From positions 1-35,043 of the forward strand of contig CAISKG010000486.1 of NCBI GenBank assembly GCA_903885855.1: a stretch of 35,043 bases of DNA. The letters run 5' to 3'. Source of the DNA: an uncultured Planctomycetaceae bacterium (GTDB lineage Bacteria; Planctomycetota; Planctomycetia; Pirellulales; UBA1268). Numbering within the stretch: the stretch's first letter is position 1; every line of letters starts with the position of its first letter. Positions 8,501 through 23,423 of the stretch are shown here, piece by piece. Position numbers and translations under genes: made by a program. The notes beneath the pieces were generated by a model that was given only the letters and a program-made list of their open reading frames with translations, was not told where the DNA came from and searched no databases.

Positions 8501-9781
8501 TCACGAAGAAGGGGGCGCGTCGGGGGCGGGAGCCACGGGAGCGGGGTCGGGGGCGTCGGCGAGCGTGGCCCCGTCGAGGATCTCGAACAGCTCGAAGCGG
8601 CCGCCGCGGACGACGTTCACCGTCAGCGTCCGCAGCGTCGTGTCGCCGTTGTCGTCGAAGCCCCAATGGCCCAGCGCTCCGTCGAAGTCGCGGATCGCCA
8701 GCGCCGCGTCGGTGATCGCGCGCCGGTCCTTCACGCCGGCGGTGGCGATGGCGTGCAGGGCCACGCGTGCCGCCTCGTAGCCGTAGACGGCGTAGGCCTC
8801 GGGGAATTCGCCGTAGCGATCGCGGTAGCGGGCGACGAACTCCCCCCCCTTCCCCTCGAGCCGCTCCGGCGGCAGCCCGCCGAAGGTGACGTAGCAACGC
8901 TCCTCGAGATTCGCGGCCCCGGCCGAATCGATGAACACCTGCTCGAGGCAGCCGTCGGGCACCATCAGGTCGGCGCCGATCCCGGCGGCCGCCATGTCCT
9001 TGGCGAGCTGCCCCCCCTTGCTCTGCGTCGTGCCGCCGAAATAGACGAGGTCGGGACCGGCGGCCTTGATGCTCGCCATCAACGATTTGAACTCCTGCGC
9101 CTTGGCGTCGATCGAGTCGTGGCCGAGGACCTCGATCCCCAGTTCCCGGCAGCGTTCCTCGAAGAGGTCGGCGATTCCCTTCCCGTAGACCTCGTTGTCG
9201 TCGAGGATGTAGACGCGTTTCTTGTTCCGCCGCGCCGCCCAATCGGCCGCCATCGGCCCCTGCAGGTCGTCGGCCGGCACCACGCGGGTGTAGTTGCGCC
9301 GGCCGGTCGGACGGTAGACCTCCGGCTCCCCCGGCATGCCGAGGCCCGGCTTGGTGAGCCCCACGGCGGTGTTCGCCGGCGACACCATGAGCAAGTCGCC
9401 GAGGTTGAGGATCGGCATCGAGACCTTCGCCGCGCCGGAGTTGAAGGTGCCGATGTAGGCGCAGACGTCGGGATCCTGGAGGGCCCGCCGCGCGTTGGCC
9501 GCCTCGGCCTCGCTCGTCCACTGCCCCGCGGCGGCGGTGGAATCGTCGAGGTCGAGATACTCGACGCGGTACGGGCCGACCCGCCCCCCGGCCTCCTCGA
9601 TCGCCATCCGGATCCCGCGCACCAGCGTGTCCGACTGGTGCTTCGCCGATCCGGTGCGTGGCAGCGAGCTGACGATCTTGACCAGGTCGGGATCGGCCGG
9701 GCGGCACCCCGGCAGCCCCCATGCCGCCACGAGGGCGGCGAGGAACAGGGCCCGGCGGCGGCACGACGCGGGAAATGGCAT
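8501..9781 (-). CDS. livK: ABC transporter substrate-binding lipoprotein (LivK/Peripla_BP_6-like), 426 aa
   Basis: MPFPASCRRRALFLAALVAAWGLPGCRPADPDLVKIVSSLPRTGSAKHQ...; lipobox LPGC; periplasmic binding fold motifs (AYIGTFNSGAAKVSMPILNLGDLLMVSPANTAVGLT). Longer upstream starts possible. Confidence 0.9.
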   Translation of the reverse strand: MPFPASCRRRALFLAALVAAWGLPGCRPADPDLVKIVSSLPRTGSAKHQSDTLVRGIRMAIEEAGGRVGPYRVEYLDLDDSTAAAGQWTSEAEAANARRALQDPDVCAYIGTFNSGAAKVSMPILNLGDLLMVSPANTAVGLTKPGLGMPGEPEVYRPTGRRNYTRVVPADDLQGPMAADWAARRNKKRVYILDDNEVYGKGIADLFEERCRELGIEVLGHDSIDAKAQEFKSLMASIKAAGPDLVYFGGTTQSKGGQLAKDMAAAGIGADLMVPDGCLEQVFIDSAGAANLEERCYVTFGGLPPERLEGKGGEFVARYRDRYGEFPEAYAVYGYEAARVALHAIATAGVKDRRAITDAALAIRDFDGALGHWGFDDNGDTTLRTLTVNVVRGGRFELFEILDGATLADAPDPAPVAPAPDAPPSS

Positions 9782-9787
9782 GCGAGA

Positions 9788-9816
9788 ATCGTAAAACCGC
9801 CCCATGGCCCCCGCAA
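9788..9816 (-). promoter_or_regulatory. Candidate sigma70-type promoter of the liv operon, possibly leaderless
   Basis: On the minus strand TTGCGG (9816-9811), 17-nt spacer, TACGAT (9793-9788), then TCTCGC-ATG (start at 9781). Confidence 0.5.
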
Positions 9817-9864
9817 CGGGCCCGCCGTACCGCGATCGGCCCGCCGCCGCGGCCTCCGGCGGGC

Positions 9865-12189
<2,325 letters not shown>

Positions 12190-12283
12190 GGGGCGACCGG
12201 CGCGGGGCGGGGAAACATGTCAGTCTACCCGCCGGCGACGGCGCCCGCGGGCGGCGATTTGCCCGGGCCATCGTCCGCCGCGC

Positions 12284-13621
12284 ATGATGGCGTTCATGAG
12301 CACCACCACTTCCCCGTTCGTGGCCCGCGTGGCCCTCTGGTCCGTCGCCCTCGCCGGCTGCCTCGCCGCCGCCGCGCCCGCCGCCCGGGCCGACGAGCCG
12401 GCGGCGCTGGTGCTGCCCGACACCGACGACGGCCTTCCCGGCGTCGGCCCGATCCGGCGCTACGACTGGTTCAGGAACCTGTGGAAGGAACGCCGCGGGG
12501 CGTGGGCCGGGCGGAAAGCCGCCGATGCGCGGGCGCTGGTGTTCCTCGGCGACTCGATCACGCAGGGCTTCGGCGATGACTTCAAAAACGCCTTCCCCGG
12601 CGCCAAGCTCGCCAACCGCGGCATCAGCGGCGACACCACCCGCGGCATGCTCCTCAGGCTCGCCGACGACGTGCTGGCCCTCGACCCCGCCGGCGTGGTG
12701 ATGCTCATGGGCACCAACGACCTGGAGGAGGGGGCGGCGCCGGAGGCCATCGCCGCCAACGTGAAGGCGATCGTCGCGGCGATCGAGGCCAAGAACCCGC
12801 GCACGCCGATCGTCCTCTGCCAGGTCTTCCCCAGCGCCGCGGAGAAGCAGCGGCCCGCCGAGAAGATCAAGGAGGTCAACCGCCTCGTCGCCGAGGGCGT
12901 GAAGGGGGATCCGCGCGTCCGCCTGATCGACACCTGGACGCTGTTCGCCGACGCGAAGGGCGACGCCAAGCCGGAGGAATTCCCCGATCTCCTCCATCCC
13001 AACGACGCCGGCTACGCCAGATGGGCCGCCGCCATCCGGCCCGTCCTCGAGACGCTCGAGCTCGTGCCCGCGCCGGTCGACGACTTCCAGTGCGAGCCCG
13101 GCTTCGAGATGCTCTTCAACGGCCGCGACCTCACCGGCTGGGGCTACCGGGACCAGCCCACGCTCGGGCGGCAGCTCGATCTCGACGGCCGCACCTCGAG
13201 CCCCGACGGCCGCTACATCGTCCGGCACGGCCGGATCGTCGTCACCACGCCCCCCGAGGGACGGCGCGTGGAGCAGCTGTGGACGACGCGGGAGCTGACC
13301 GGCAACTTCATCCTCAAGCTCGAGTTCCGCGCCACTCCCACCGCCGACAGCGGCGTCTTCATCCGCGCCCCGCAGCTGCAGTGCCGCGACTACCTCCTCG
13401 CCGGCCCGTACAAGGAGCTCAAGCACTACAAGCCGCAGGACTGGAACGAGCTCATCGTCACCGTCATCGACGGGAAGGCGATGTGCCGCTGCCACGACGA
13501 GATCCTCGAGGTGGCGTTGCCGGTGCCGGCGAGCGGCCCGATCGGTCTGGAGGGCGACTCGGGGCAACTCGAATACCGGCGCATCCGAATCGCGAAGGTG
13601 CCCCCGGTGTCCGGGGAATAA
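12284..13621 (+). CDS. Secreted SGNH/GDSL hydrolase fused to a DUF1080 (3-keto-disaccharide hydrolase-like) domain, 445 aa
   Basis: Signal peptide MMAFMSTTTSPFVARVALWSVALAGCLAAAAPAARA; FLGDSITQGF, GTNDLEEG, DLLHPNDAGY; then FEMLFNGRDLTGWGY...GNFILKLEFRATPTADSGVFIR...DWNELIVTVIDGKAMC. Alternative start at 12296. Confidence 0.88.
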   Translation: MMAFMSTTTSPFVARVALWSVALAGCLAAAAPAARADEPAALVLPDTDDGLPGVGPIRRYDWFRNLWKERRGAWAGRKAADARALVFLGDSITQGFGDDFKNAFPGAKLANRGISGDTTRGMLLRLADDVLALDPAGVVMLMGTNDLEEGAAPEAIAANVKAIVAAIEAKNPRTPIVLCQVFPSAAEKQRPAEKIKEVNRLVAEGVKGDPRVRLIDTWTLFADAKGDAKPEEFPDLLHPNDAGYARWAAAIRPVLETLELVPAPVDDFQCEPGFEMLFNGRDLTGWGYRDQPTLGRQLDLDGRTSSPDGRYIVRHGRIVVTTPPEGRRVEQLWTTRELTGNFILKLEFRATPTADSGVFIRAPQLQCRDYLLAGPYKELKHYKPQDWNELIVTVIDGKAMCRCHDEILEVALPVPASGPIGLEGDSGQLEYRRIRIAKVPPVSGE

Positions 13622-13646
13622 GTCGTCCATGGCCCACCGGCCGCGT
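13620..13646 (+). repeat. Copy A of a ~28-nt 3'-end element (aagtcgtccatggcccaccggccgcgt)
   Basis: Near-identical to 18831-18858; begins at the TAA stop of the SGNH-DUF1080 gene. Confidence 0.75.
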
Positions 13647-13654
13647 CAGGCCGG
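13637..13654. terminator. Short inverted repeat between convergent genes, possible bidirectional terminator
   Basis: ccggcc-gcgtca-ggccgg; no T-tract; overlaps the stop codon of the minus-strand kinase gene. Confidence 0.3.
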
Positions 13655-14596
13655 CTCGATCGTCACCCCGTCCGCGAGGCGCGCCACCGCCGCTCCGTCG
13701 AGCCTCCCGGCCAGCGGCAGGCGGCAGTTGTCGGCGGCGCAGGCGAAGCCCAGGCGCACCGCGTCGAGCGGCCCCGCGCCGCCCGCCGTGGCGGCGGCGA
13801 ATCCCGCCGCCAGGCAGTCGCCGCAGCCGATCGGATTCACGATCCGCTCCGGCCGCGGCGGCCGGACACGGAATCGCCCCCCGGCCCCGACCAGGAGCGC
13901 CGGCCGGGCGCCGTCGGTGACGAGCACCCACGCCGCGCCGCGTCGGTGGAGCCCCTCCATCGCCGCGAACGCGTCGCCGTCGTCCTCGAGCGCGCACCGT
14001 GCGGTCGTGGCGAGCTCCGCCCGGTTGGGCTTCACGAGCCGGGGTCGCGCGGGGAGCGCCTCGAGCAGCTCGGGCCCGCGGGCGTCGAGGATCGCCGGGC
14101 AGGGGGTGCGCTCGAGGAGCTCGCGGTAGAGCGTGGCGGGGGTGCCGGCCGGGAGCGATCCGGAGAGCACCACCGCGGCGGCCCCGGCGACGGCGCGGCC
14201 GTAGGCCTCGACGAAGGCGGCGAGCTCGTCGGCGCCGATCGCGCCGGCGTTCTCCACCAGCTCGGTCGTACGGCCCCCCTCGCCCTCGAGGAGCGTGGTG
14301 CAGGTGCGCGTCCGGCCGCGCGTGGGCACGGCGTCGAGCCCGATCCCCAAGCCCGCCATCTCGGCTGCGGTCGCCGCGGCGGGAGCCCCCCCGAGGACCG
14401 TCACCGCCCGCGTCGGACACCCCAGGTGCGCGAGCGCCACCGCGACGTTGACCACCTTCCCGCTCGCGCAGTGCCAGGTCTCCTCCGCCCGGTTCACCTC
14501 TCCGGCCGCCAGCGCCGCGAAGCGCATGATGATCTGCCAGGCCGGGGAGAGGCCGGCGGCGACGACCGGGCCGGCGGGAAGCGGGAGGGCTGGCAT
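13646..14596 (-). CDS. PfkB-family hexose kinase (1-phosphofructokinase/tagatose-6-phosphate kinase-like), 316 aa
   Basis: Start ATG 14596; GKVVNVAVALAHLG, VVLSGSLPAGTPATLYRELLE, LVKPNRAELA, NPIGCGDCLAAGFAAA. Confidence 0.88.
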   Translation of the reverse strand: MPALPLPAGPVVAAGLSPAWQIIMRFAALAAGEVNRAEETWHCASGKVVNVAVALAHLGCPTRAVTVLGGAPAAATAAEMAGLGIGLDAVPTRGRTRTCTTLLEGEGGRTTELVENAGAIGADELAAFVEAYGRAVAGAAAVVLSGSLPAGTPATLYRELLERTPCPAILDARGPELLEALPARPRLVKPNRAELATTARCALEDDGDAFAAMEGLHRRGAAWVLVTDGARPALLVGAGGRFRVRPPRPERIVNPIGCGDCLAAGFAAATAGGAGPLDAVRLGFACAADNCRLPLAGRLDGAAVARLADGVTIEPA

Positions 14597-14608
14597 GGGA
14601 CGCCGCGG

Positions 14609-14638
14609 TTGGTGACGGGGGAGGGAAGCGAATAGTGT
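14609..14638 (+). promoter_or_regulatory. Weak candidate promoter upstream of the 1381-aa CDS
   Basis: TTGGTG-N18-TAGTGT in the divergent intergenic region. Confidence 0.25.
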
Positions 14639-14672
14639 AAGGACGTCCGCCACGAGCCTCCGGGGATCCCCC

Positions 14673-17600
14673 ATGCCCGACGTCCGCCGCGTCGCCGCGA
14701 TCCTCGCGGCCCTCCACGGCCTGCCGGCCGCGCTCCCCGTGCGCGGCGACGATCCGCTCCCGCCCGGCGTGATCGTCCACCTCGACGCCGGCGACGCCGC
14801 CCCGGGCGCGGTCGACGGGCTCGTCGACCGCGCCGCGGCCGGCCGCCGCTTCGCGCAGCCCGTCGAGGGGGCACGGCCCGCCGCCGTGCGCGTCGGCGAC
14901 GCCACGGTGCTCCGCTTCGACGGCGTCGACGACCACCTGCGTGCCACCGGCACGGGCCTCGCCGCCGGGTCGCTCTCGCTCTTCGTCGTCGCCGCGCCGC
15001 ACGCCAATCCGGGGGATTTCCGCGGCTTCTTCGCCGCCAACGCCCCGGGGCGGCGCGACTACGAGTCGGGCTTCACCCTCGATCTCGGCCCCGGCCCCAC
15101 GCGCGCCTTCGATCAGGTCAACGTCGAGGGGGCGGGCTTCGGCGGGGCCCGCGATCTCGCCGGCTCGTCGGCTCCCTTCGGCACGCTCCACGTCCTCGAG
15201 GCGGTGGTGGACGGCGCCGCGGGGGAGGTGCGGCTGGCGATCGACGGCGTGCCCGAGGGGACGCGCCCCCTCGCCGCCGGGCCGGTGGCGCTCGACGAAT
15301 TGACCCTCGGGGCCCGCTACTACACCAACGGCCCCGGCGCCCAGCAGGTGCGCGGCGGCCTGCGCGGCGACGTCGCCGAGGTGATCCTCTTCGACCGCGT
15401 CCTCGACGCGGAGGAAACGCTGGCCGTGCGCCGCCGGCTCGCCGCCAGGCACGCGGCCCTCGGCGCGGCGCTGCCCGCCTCGCTCCCCCCGCCCCCGGGC
15501 GGCGGCGTGCCGCTCGAGCTCGTCGCCGATCCCCCGGCGATCCAAATGCTCGTGCCGGGCTTCGAGGTGCGCGAGCTGCCCGTGAGCCTCGCCAACGTCA
15601 ACAACGTGCGCTTCCGCGCCGACGGCACCCTCGTGACCCTCGGCTACGGGGGCGACATCCACCTCCTCCGCGACACCGACGGCGACGGCCTCGAGGACAG
15701 CGCGCGACGCTGGTACCACAACCAGGGCAGTCTCCGCGGCCCCATCGGCCTCCTCCTCACGCCGCCGGGGTACGAGCACGGCGACGGGATGTTCGTCGCC
15801 TCCAAGGGGAAGGTGTCGCTGTTGCTCGACCGCGACGGCGACGAAGCCGCCGACCACGAGCGCGTGGTGGCCGACGGCTGGCGGGAGATCGCCCAGAACG
15901 TCGACGCCACGGGATTGGCGATGGGCGCTGACGGCAGCCTGTACTTCGCCCTCGACGTGGCCGACTTCGCCAACGCCTACCTCCTCGACGCCGAGGGCCG
16001 GGCCCGCTACGACGTCCGCGACGAACGCGGCACGATCCAGCGCATCCTCCCCGACCTCTCCCGGCGCGAGACGGTCTGCACCGGGATGCGCTTCCCGATC
16101 GCGCTGGCCTTCAACGACCGGGGAGACCTGTTCTGCACCGAGCAGGAGGGGGCGACGTGGCTTCCCAACGGCAACCCCTTCGACGAACTGCTCCACGTGC
16201 GGCTCGACGGCACGGCCCCGCGCGCCAACGTCACCGGCATGCGGCACTTCGGCTTCCCGCCGCGCCACCCCGTCCACAATCCCGGCGTCATCGACGAGCC
16301 CTCAACCTTCGACTACGGCCCGCAGCACCAGTCGACCTGCGGCATGGTCTTCAATCCCGGCGTCGCCGCCGGCCGGCCGTTCGGGCCGCCGTCGTGGGCC
16401 GGCGACGCGATCGTCTGCGGCGAGTCGCGCGGGAAGCTGTGGCGGACGACGCTCGTGCCCACGCGCGAGGGCTACGTGGCCGACAGCCGGCTCATCGCCT
16501 GCCTGCAGATGCTCACCGTCGACGCCGCCGTGGCGCCCGACGGCGACCTCGTGGTGGCCTGCCATTCCGGCCCGCCCGATTGGGGCACCGGCCCCGCCGG
16601 CATCGGCCGGCTGTTCCGGATCTCGGCGCGGCGCCACCCCACCCCGCGCCCCGTCGCCGCCTGGGCCGAGGGGCCGGGCGAGATCCGCATCGCCTTCGAT
16701 CGCCCGGTCGATCCGTCGGCCCTCTCCGGGCTCGCCGCGGGCACGGTCGTGGAGTACGGCGCGAGTGTCCGCGCCGGCGACCGCTTCGAGACCCTCGAGC
16801 CCTCCTACGCGGTCGTCCAGGCGCAGAAGCTGGCCCCGCGCCACCGCCTCGCCGTGGCCTCGGCGGCGCTGACCGCCGACCGGCGCACCGTGGTCCTGGG
16901 CACCGCGGGGATCCCCGGGCGCACGCACCTGGCGGTGTCGCTCCCCTTCGCCGAGACCGACGGCGGCGAGGCCGATCGGCCCGGCGCCCTGCCCCGACAC
17001 GCGACGATCGACGTCGATGCCTCGACCGACGGCGTGACGGCGGCGTGGGTGCCGGCGGCCGACGCCGACGGGGGACCGGGACCGCGGGCGGGGTCGATCG
17101 CCGGCTGGCTTCCCCACCTCGATCTGGCCGTATCGCGCCGGCTCACGCTCGGCTCGGCGGGCCACGACGAGCTGTGGGAGCGGCTGCGCGGCCCGGGCCG
17201 GCTCGAACTCGCCACCCGGATCGACGCCACGCACCTGCTGCGCCCCGCCGTCCAACCGGGCAGCACCCTCGACCACCAGTGGCCCCCCGAGACGGCGACG
17301 ATCACGATCCGCGCGGATGGCGCGCTCGACGTGGCGGCGGCGGTGTCGGCCCGGCCGCTCGACGTGGCGGTCACGCGCGACGCGGCCGGCGACACGCTCG
17401 CCACCCTCACGCTCCCCCCCGGGTCGACCGAGCCGGTCGATGTGCGCCTGTCGCTGCCGACCGGCGGCCCGCGCCCGCCGCGCCTCGAGGTGGCCTTCCA
17501 CACCGACGAGGACGGCACGTTGCGGCCGCTGCCGCTCTCGCGCTTCATCCTTCCCTGGGCCTCCGCCGCCGCGGCCGATCCCCTCGCCGCCGCGCCGCGC

Positions 17601-18818
17601 CGCATCCCCGAGCTCGAGGGCGGCAGCTGGGGCCGCGGGCGGCGCGTGTTCCTCTCCGAGGCGGCCGGCTGCTCGAAGTGCCATGCGATCGGGGGCGGCG
17701 GGCCGGCGATCGGCCCCGATCTCGGCAATCTCGTCCACCGCGACCTCGCCGGCGTGACGCGCGACATCCGCCACCCCTCCTTCGCCATCAATCCCGACTT
17801 CACCACGCACGTCGTCCGGCTCGCCGACGGCCGCGTGCTCACCGGGGTGTTGCAGTCGCGTGACGGGAAGCTCCTCCTCGGCGACACCGAGGGACGCTGG
17901 ACGGAGCTCGATCGCGGGGCCATCGAGGGCGTCGAGCCGTCCCCCGTGTCGGTGATGCCGCAGGGCCTCCTCGACAAGCTCACGCCCGACGACGTGCGCG
18001 ACCTCCTCGCCTACCTCCTCCTCCCGGCCCCGGCGATGCCGCTGGAGTCGCCGCTCGACGCCCCGCCGGTGCGGTCGCGGGCGGAGGTCGCCGCGGCGCT
18101 CGCCGGCAGCGCGGGGGTGACGGCGCCGCGGCCGCTGTCGGTGGTGCTCGTCGACGGTGCCAAGGACCACGGCCCCGGCGAGCACGACTACCCGGCGTGG
18201 CGCGAGCGCTGGGTGCAGCTGCTGGCGGCGGCGGAGAACGTGCGCGTGGAGCCGGCGCGGGAGTTCCCCTCGGAGGAGCAGCTCGCCGCCGCCGACGTGC
18301 TCGTGTTCTTCCAGCGCGGCAGCTTCGGCCAGCGTCGCCCCGAGGCGCTCGACGCCTTCCTCGCCCGCGGCGGCGGGGCCGTCTACATCCACTGGGCGGT
18401 CGACGGCCGCGACCGCGCCGGGGACTTCGCCCGCCGCATCGGCCTGGCCGCCGAGGGCGGGGCGATCGCCTTCCGCCACGGTCCGCTCGAGCTGGCCTTC
18501 CCCGAGCGCGACCACCCGATCGTGCGCAACTTCGCCGGCCTCGCGCTCCACGACGAGAGCTACTGGCGGCTCACCGGCGACACCGCCGGGATCACGGTCC
18601 TGGCGACGAGCACCGAGGAGGGGACGCCGACCCCGCAGCTGTGGGTCAAGGAGGAGGGGGCGGGGCGCGTCTTCGTGAGCATCCCCGGGCACTACAGCTG
18701 GACGTTCGACGACCCGCTGTTCCGGATCCTGCTGCTGCGGGGCATCGCCTGGGCGGCCCACGAGCCGGTCGACCGCTTCAACGACCTGGTCACACCGGGC
18801 GCGCGCCTCGGCCGCTAG
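14673..18818 (+). CDS. Multidomain secreted protein: LamG-like + PVC-type membrane-bound dehydrogenase/cytochrome c (CxxCH) + ThuA-like domain, 1381 aa
   Basis: N-terminal LamG-like region; NVNNVRFRADGTLVTLGYGGDIHLLRDTDGDGLED beta-propeller; heme site AAGCSKCHAIGGGGPAIGPDL; C-terminal LSVVLVDGAKDHGPGEHDYPAW...GRVFVSIPGHYSWTFDDPLFRILLLRGIAWAA (ThuA-like). Confidence 0.85.
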   Translation: MPDVRRVAAILAALHGLPAALPVRGDDPLPPGVIVHLDAGDAAPGAVDGLVDRAAAGRRFAQPVEGARPAAVRVGDATVLRFDGVDDHLRATGTGLAAGSLSLFVVAAPHANPGDFRGFFAANAPGRRDYESGFTLDLGPGPTRAFDQVNVEGAGFGGARDLAGSSAPFGTLHVLEAVVDGAAGEVRLAIDGVPEGTRPLAAGPVALDELTLGARYYTNGPGAQQVRGGLRGDVAEVILFDRVLDAEETLAVRRRLAARHAALGAALPASLPPPPGGGVPLELVADPPAIQMLVPGFEVRELPVSLANVNNVRFRADGTLVTLGYGGDIHLLRDTDGDGLEDSARRWYHNQGSLRGPIGLLLTPPGYEHGDGMFVASKGKVSLLLDRDGDEAADHERVVADGWREIAQNVDATGLAMGADGSLYFALDVADFANAYLLDAEGRARYDVRDERGTIQRILPDLSRRETVCTGMRFPIALAFNDRGDLFCTEQEGATWLPNGNPFDELLHVRLDGTAPRANVTGMRHFGFPPRHPVHNPGVIDEPSTFDYGPQHQSTCGMVFNPGVAAGRPFGPPSWAGDAIVCGESRGKLWRTTLVPTREGYVADSRLIACLQMLTVDAAVAPDGDLVVACHSGPPDWGTGPAGIGRLFRISARRHPTPRPVAAWAEGPGEIRIAFDRPVDPSALSGLAAGTVVEYGASVRAGDRFETLEPSYAVVQAQKLAPRHRLAVASAALTADRRTVVLGTAGIPGRTHLAVSLPFAETDGGEADRPGALPRHATIDVDASTDGVTAAWVPAADADGGPGPRAGSIAGWLPHLDLAVSRRLTLGSAGHDELWERLRGPGRLELATRIDATHLLRPAVQPGSTLDHQWPPETATITIRADGALDVAAAVSARPLDVAVTRDAAGDTLATLTLPPGSTEPVDVRLSLPTGGPRPPRLEVAFHTDEDGTLRPLPLSRFILPWASAAAADPLAAAPRRIPELEGGSWGRGRRVFLSEAAGCSKCHAIGGGGPAIGPDLGNLVHRDLAGVTRDIRHPSFAINPDFTTHVVRLADGRVLTGVLQSRDGKLLLGDTEGRWTELDRGAIEGVEPSPVSVMPQGLLDKLTPDDVRDLLAYLLLPAPAMPLESPLDAPPVRSRAEVAAALAGSAGVTAPRPLSVVLVDGAKDHGPGEHDYPAWRERWVQLLAAAENVRVEPAREFPSEEQLAAADVLVFFQRGSFGQRRPEALDAFLARGGGAVYIHWAVDGRDRAGDFARRIGLAAEGGAIAFRHGPLELAFPERDHPIVRNFAGLALHDESYWRLTGDTAGITVLATSTEEGTPTPQLWVKEEGAGRVFVSIPGHYSWTFDDPLFRILLLRGIAWAAHEPVDRFNDLVTPGARLGR

Positions 18819-18830
18819 GGGAAGGTGGAA

Positions 18831-18858
18831 AAGTCATCCATGCCCCCACCGGCCGCGT
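18831..18858 (+). repeat. Copy B of a ~28-nt 3'-end element (aagtcatccatgcccccaccggccgcgt)
   Basis: Near-identical to 13620-13646; 12 nt after the TAG stop of the 1381-aa CDS. Confidence 0.75.
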
Positions 18859-18862
18859 GCCA

Positions 18863-18880
18863 GCCGCCGCATCCGGCGGC
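18863..18880. terminator. Inverted repeat (7-bp stem, 4-nt loop) downstream of the 1381-aa CDS
   Basis: gccgccg-catc-cggcggc; GC hairpin without a T-tract. Confidence 0.35.
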
Positions 18881-18923
18881 GGATCGGTGTGTCGACAGCG
18901 TGCCAGGGGGCCGCGGCCCGCCG

Positions 18924-19961
18924 TCAGGCCCCGCGCCGCGGCGCGAAGGCGGAGCGGAAATCGGCCCACCCCGAGGGAAACAGCGCCGACCGCAGCCGCG
19001 GCGTCGCCGCGATCACGCGCCCCGCCACCAGCGAGAGGGCGATCGTCGCCACGAGGATCCCCACCCCCATCCGCCACCCCGCCCCGTCGTCGACGCGGAG
19101 CACCGCGAGCAGCCCGTAGAAGATCAGCGTGTGGCAGAGGTAGATGACGAACGATTCCCGCCCCAGCAGCGCCAAGGCCCGCGAGACGCCCGCCGGCAGG
19201 GGCGCCGCGAACAGCGCCAGGAACGCCGCGAGCAGGAAGGCGTCCTGCACCAGCAGCGCGGGAAGGTCGAGCGACGCGACGCGGAACGTCGCCCCCGTGC
19301 GAAACAGCGCCGCCCCGGAGACGACGGCCGCGGCGGCGGCCGGCCAGAAGAGGGCCCCGGGCGCGACGCGCCCCCACACCGCCCGCGCGCAGGTCGCGGG
19401 GAAGAGGAGGAAGGCCGCCGTCCGCACGAACCAGGGCACGCCGCCGGGGAGGGTGTCCGGCAGGAGCGCCAGGGCGACGTGCACGACGGCGGCCACCGCC
19501 GGCACGAGCGCCCCGGCCCAGCGCCGCAGCGCCGTGTCGAAGAGCGTGAAGCTGATGAGCGCGGGGAGGAACCAGAGCATCGACACGCCCGCCACGCTCT
19601 TCAGCGACGCCTCGGTGGGGGCCACCACGCAGCGCACGAGCCCCAGGGGCAGCTCGCGGAGCCCGGCCCCGCGGCGCAGCACCACCGTGAACACGACCGC
19701 GTAGAGGACGAGGAACGCGAGGTAGGGGATCTCGTAGCGGAGGAGCTTGTCGACGAGCTTGCGCCGGTCGGGCAGCCCCTTCGACAGGCAGGCCGAGAGA
19801 AGGAAGAACGACTGCACGTGGAACAGGTACAGCATCCGCCGGAAATCGTCGTACGCCGACGTGATCAGCCCGTTGTGGCCGATGACGATGAGGAGGATGA
19901 GGATGCCCTTGAGGCGGTCGACGGCGATCGACGGCCCGTCCTTCGCGGCGTTGGGGTCCAT
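18924..19961 (-). CDS. Acyltransferase family 3-like integral membrane protein, 345 aa
   Basis: Start ATG 19961; AVDRLKGILILLIVIGHNG, FHVQSFFLLSACLS, multiple TM helices, ALALLGRESFVIYLCHTLIFY. Confidence 0.85.
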   Translation of the reverse strand: MDPNAAKDGPSIAVDRLKGILILLIVIGHNGLITSAYDDFRRMLYLFHVQSFFLLSACLSKGLPDRRKLVDKLLRYEIPYLAFLVLYAVVFTVVLRRGAGLRELPLGLVRCVVAPTEASLKSVAGVSMLWFLPALISFTLFDTALRRWAGALVPAVAAVVHVALALLPDTLPGGVPWFVRTAAFLLFPATCARAVWGRVAPGALFWPAAAAAVVSGAALFRTGATFRVASLDLPALLVQDAFLLAAFLALFAAPLPAGVSRALALLGRESFVIYLCHTLIFYGLLAVLRVDDGAGWRMGVGILVATIALSLVAGRVIAATPRLRSALFPSGWADFRSAFAPRRGA

Positions 19962-19998
19962 GCGCGGCCTCCCCGGGCCGATCCCTGCCGGCGGCGGC

Positions 19999-23256
<3,258 letters not shown>

Positions 23257-23423
23257 GGAGGGGGGGAAGGAGGGCCGGCCGGCGGGTGCGCGCGGCGCGG
23301 CGGGAGGGGACTGGCTCCGGGCAAACTCGGCAAACCCTACCATCAGCCGCGGTCGATCAGCAACGAACGGCTACAATTCCCGACTCCCGCGCGTGTCGCG
23401 CTCCCCCGGACTGCGGAGGCCCC

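Noticed and set aside
13464-16277. 937-aa minus-strand ORF
   Set aside because: Antisense to the 1381-aa gene and out of frame with the PfkB kinase; no domain signature.
16302-18761. 819-aa minus-strand ORF
   Set aside because: Antisense to the cytochrome/ThuA-like gene; no recognisable motifs.
23372-23377. TACAAT as the -10 of the ahpD-like gene
   Set aside because: No acceptable -35 at 16-18 nt upstream; retained only as a weak hint.
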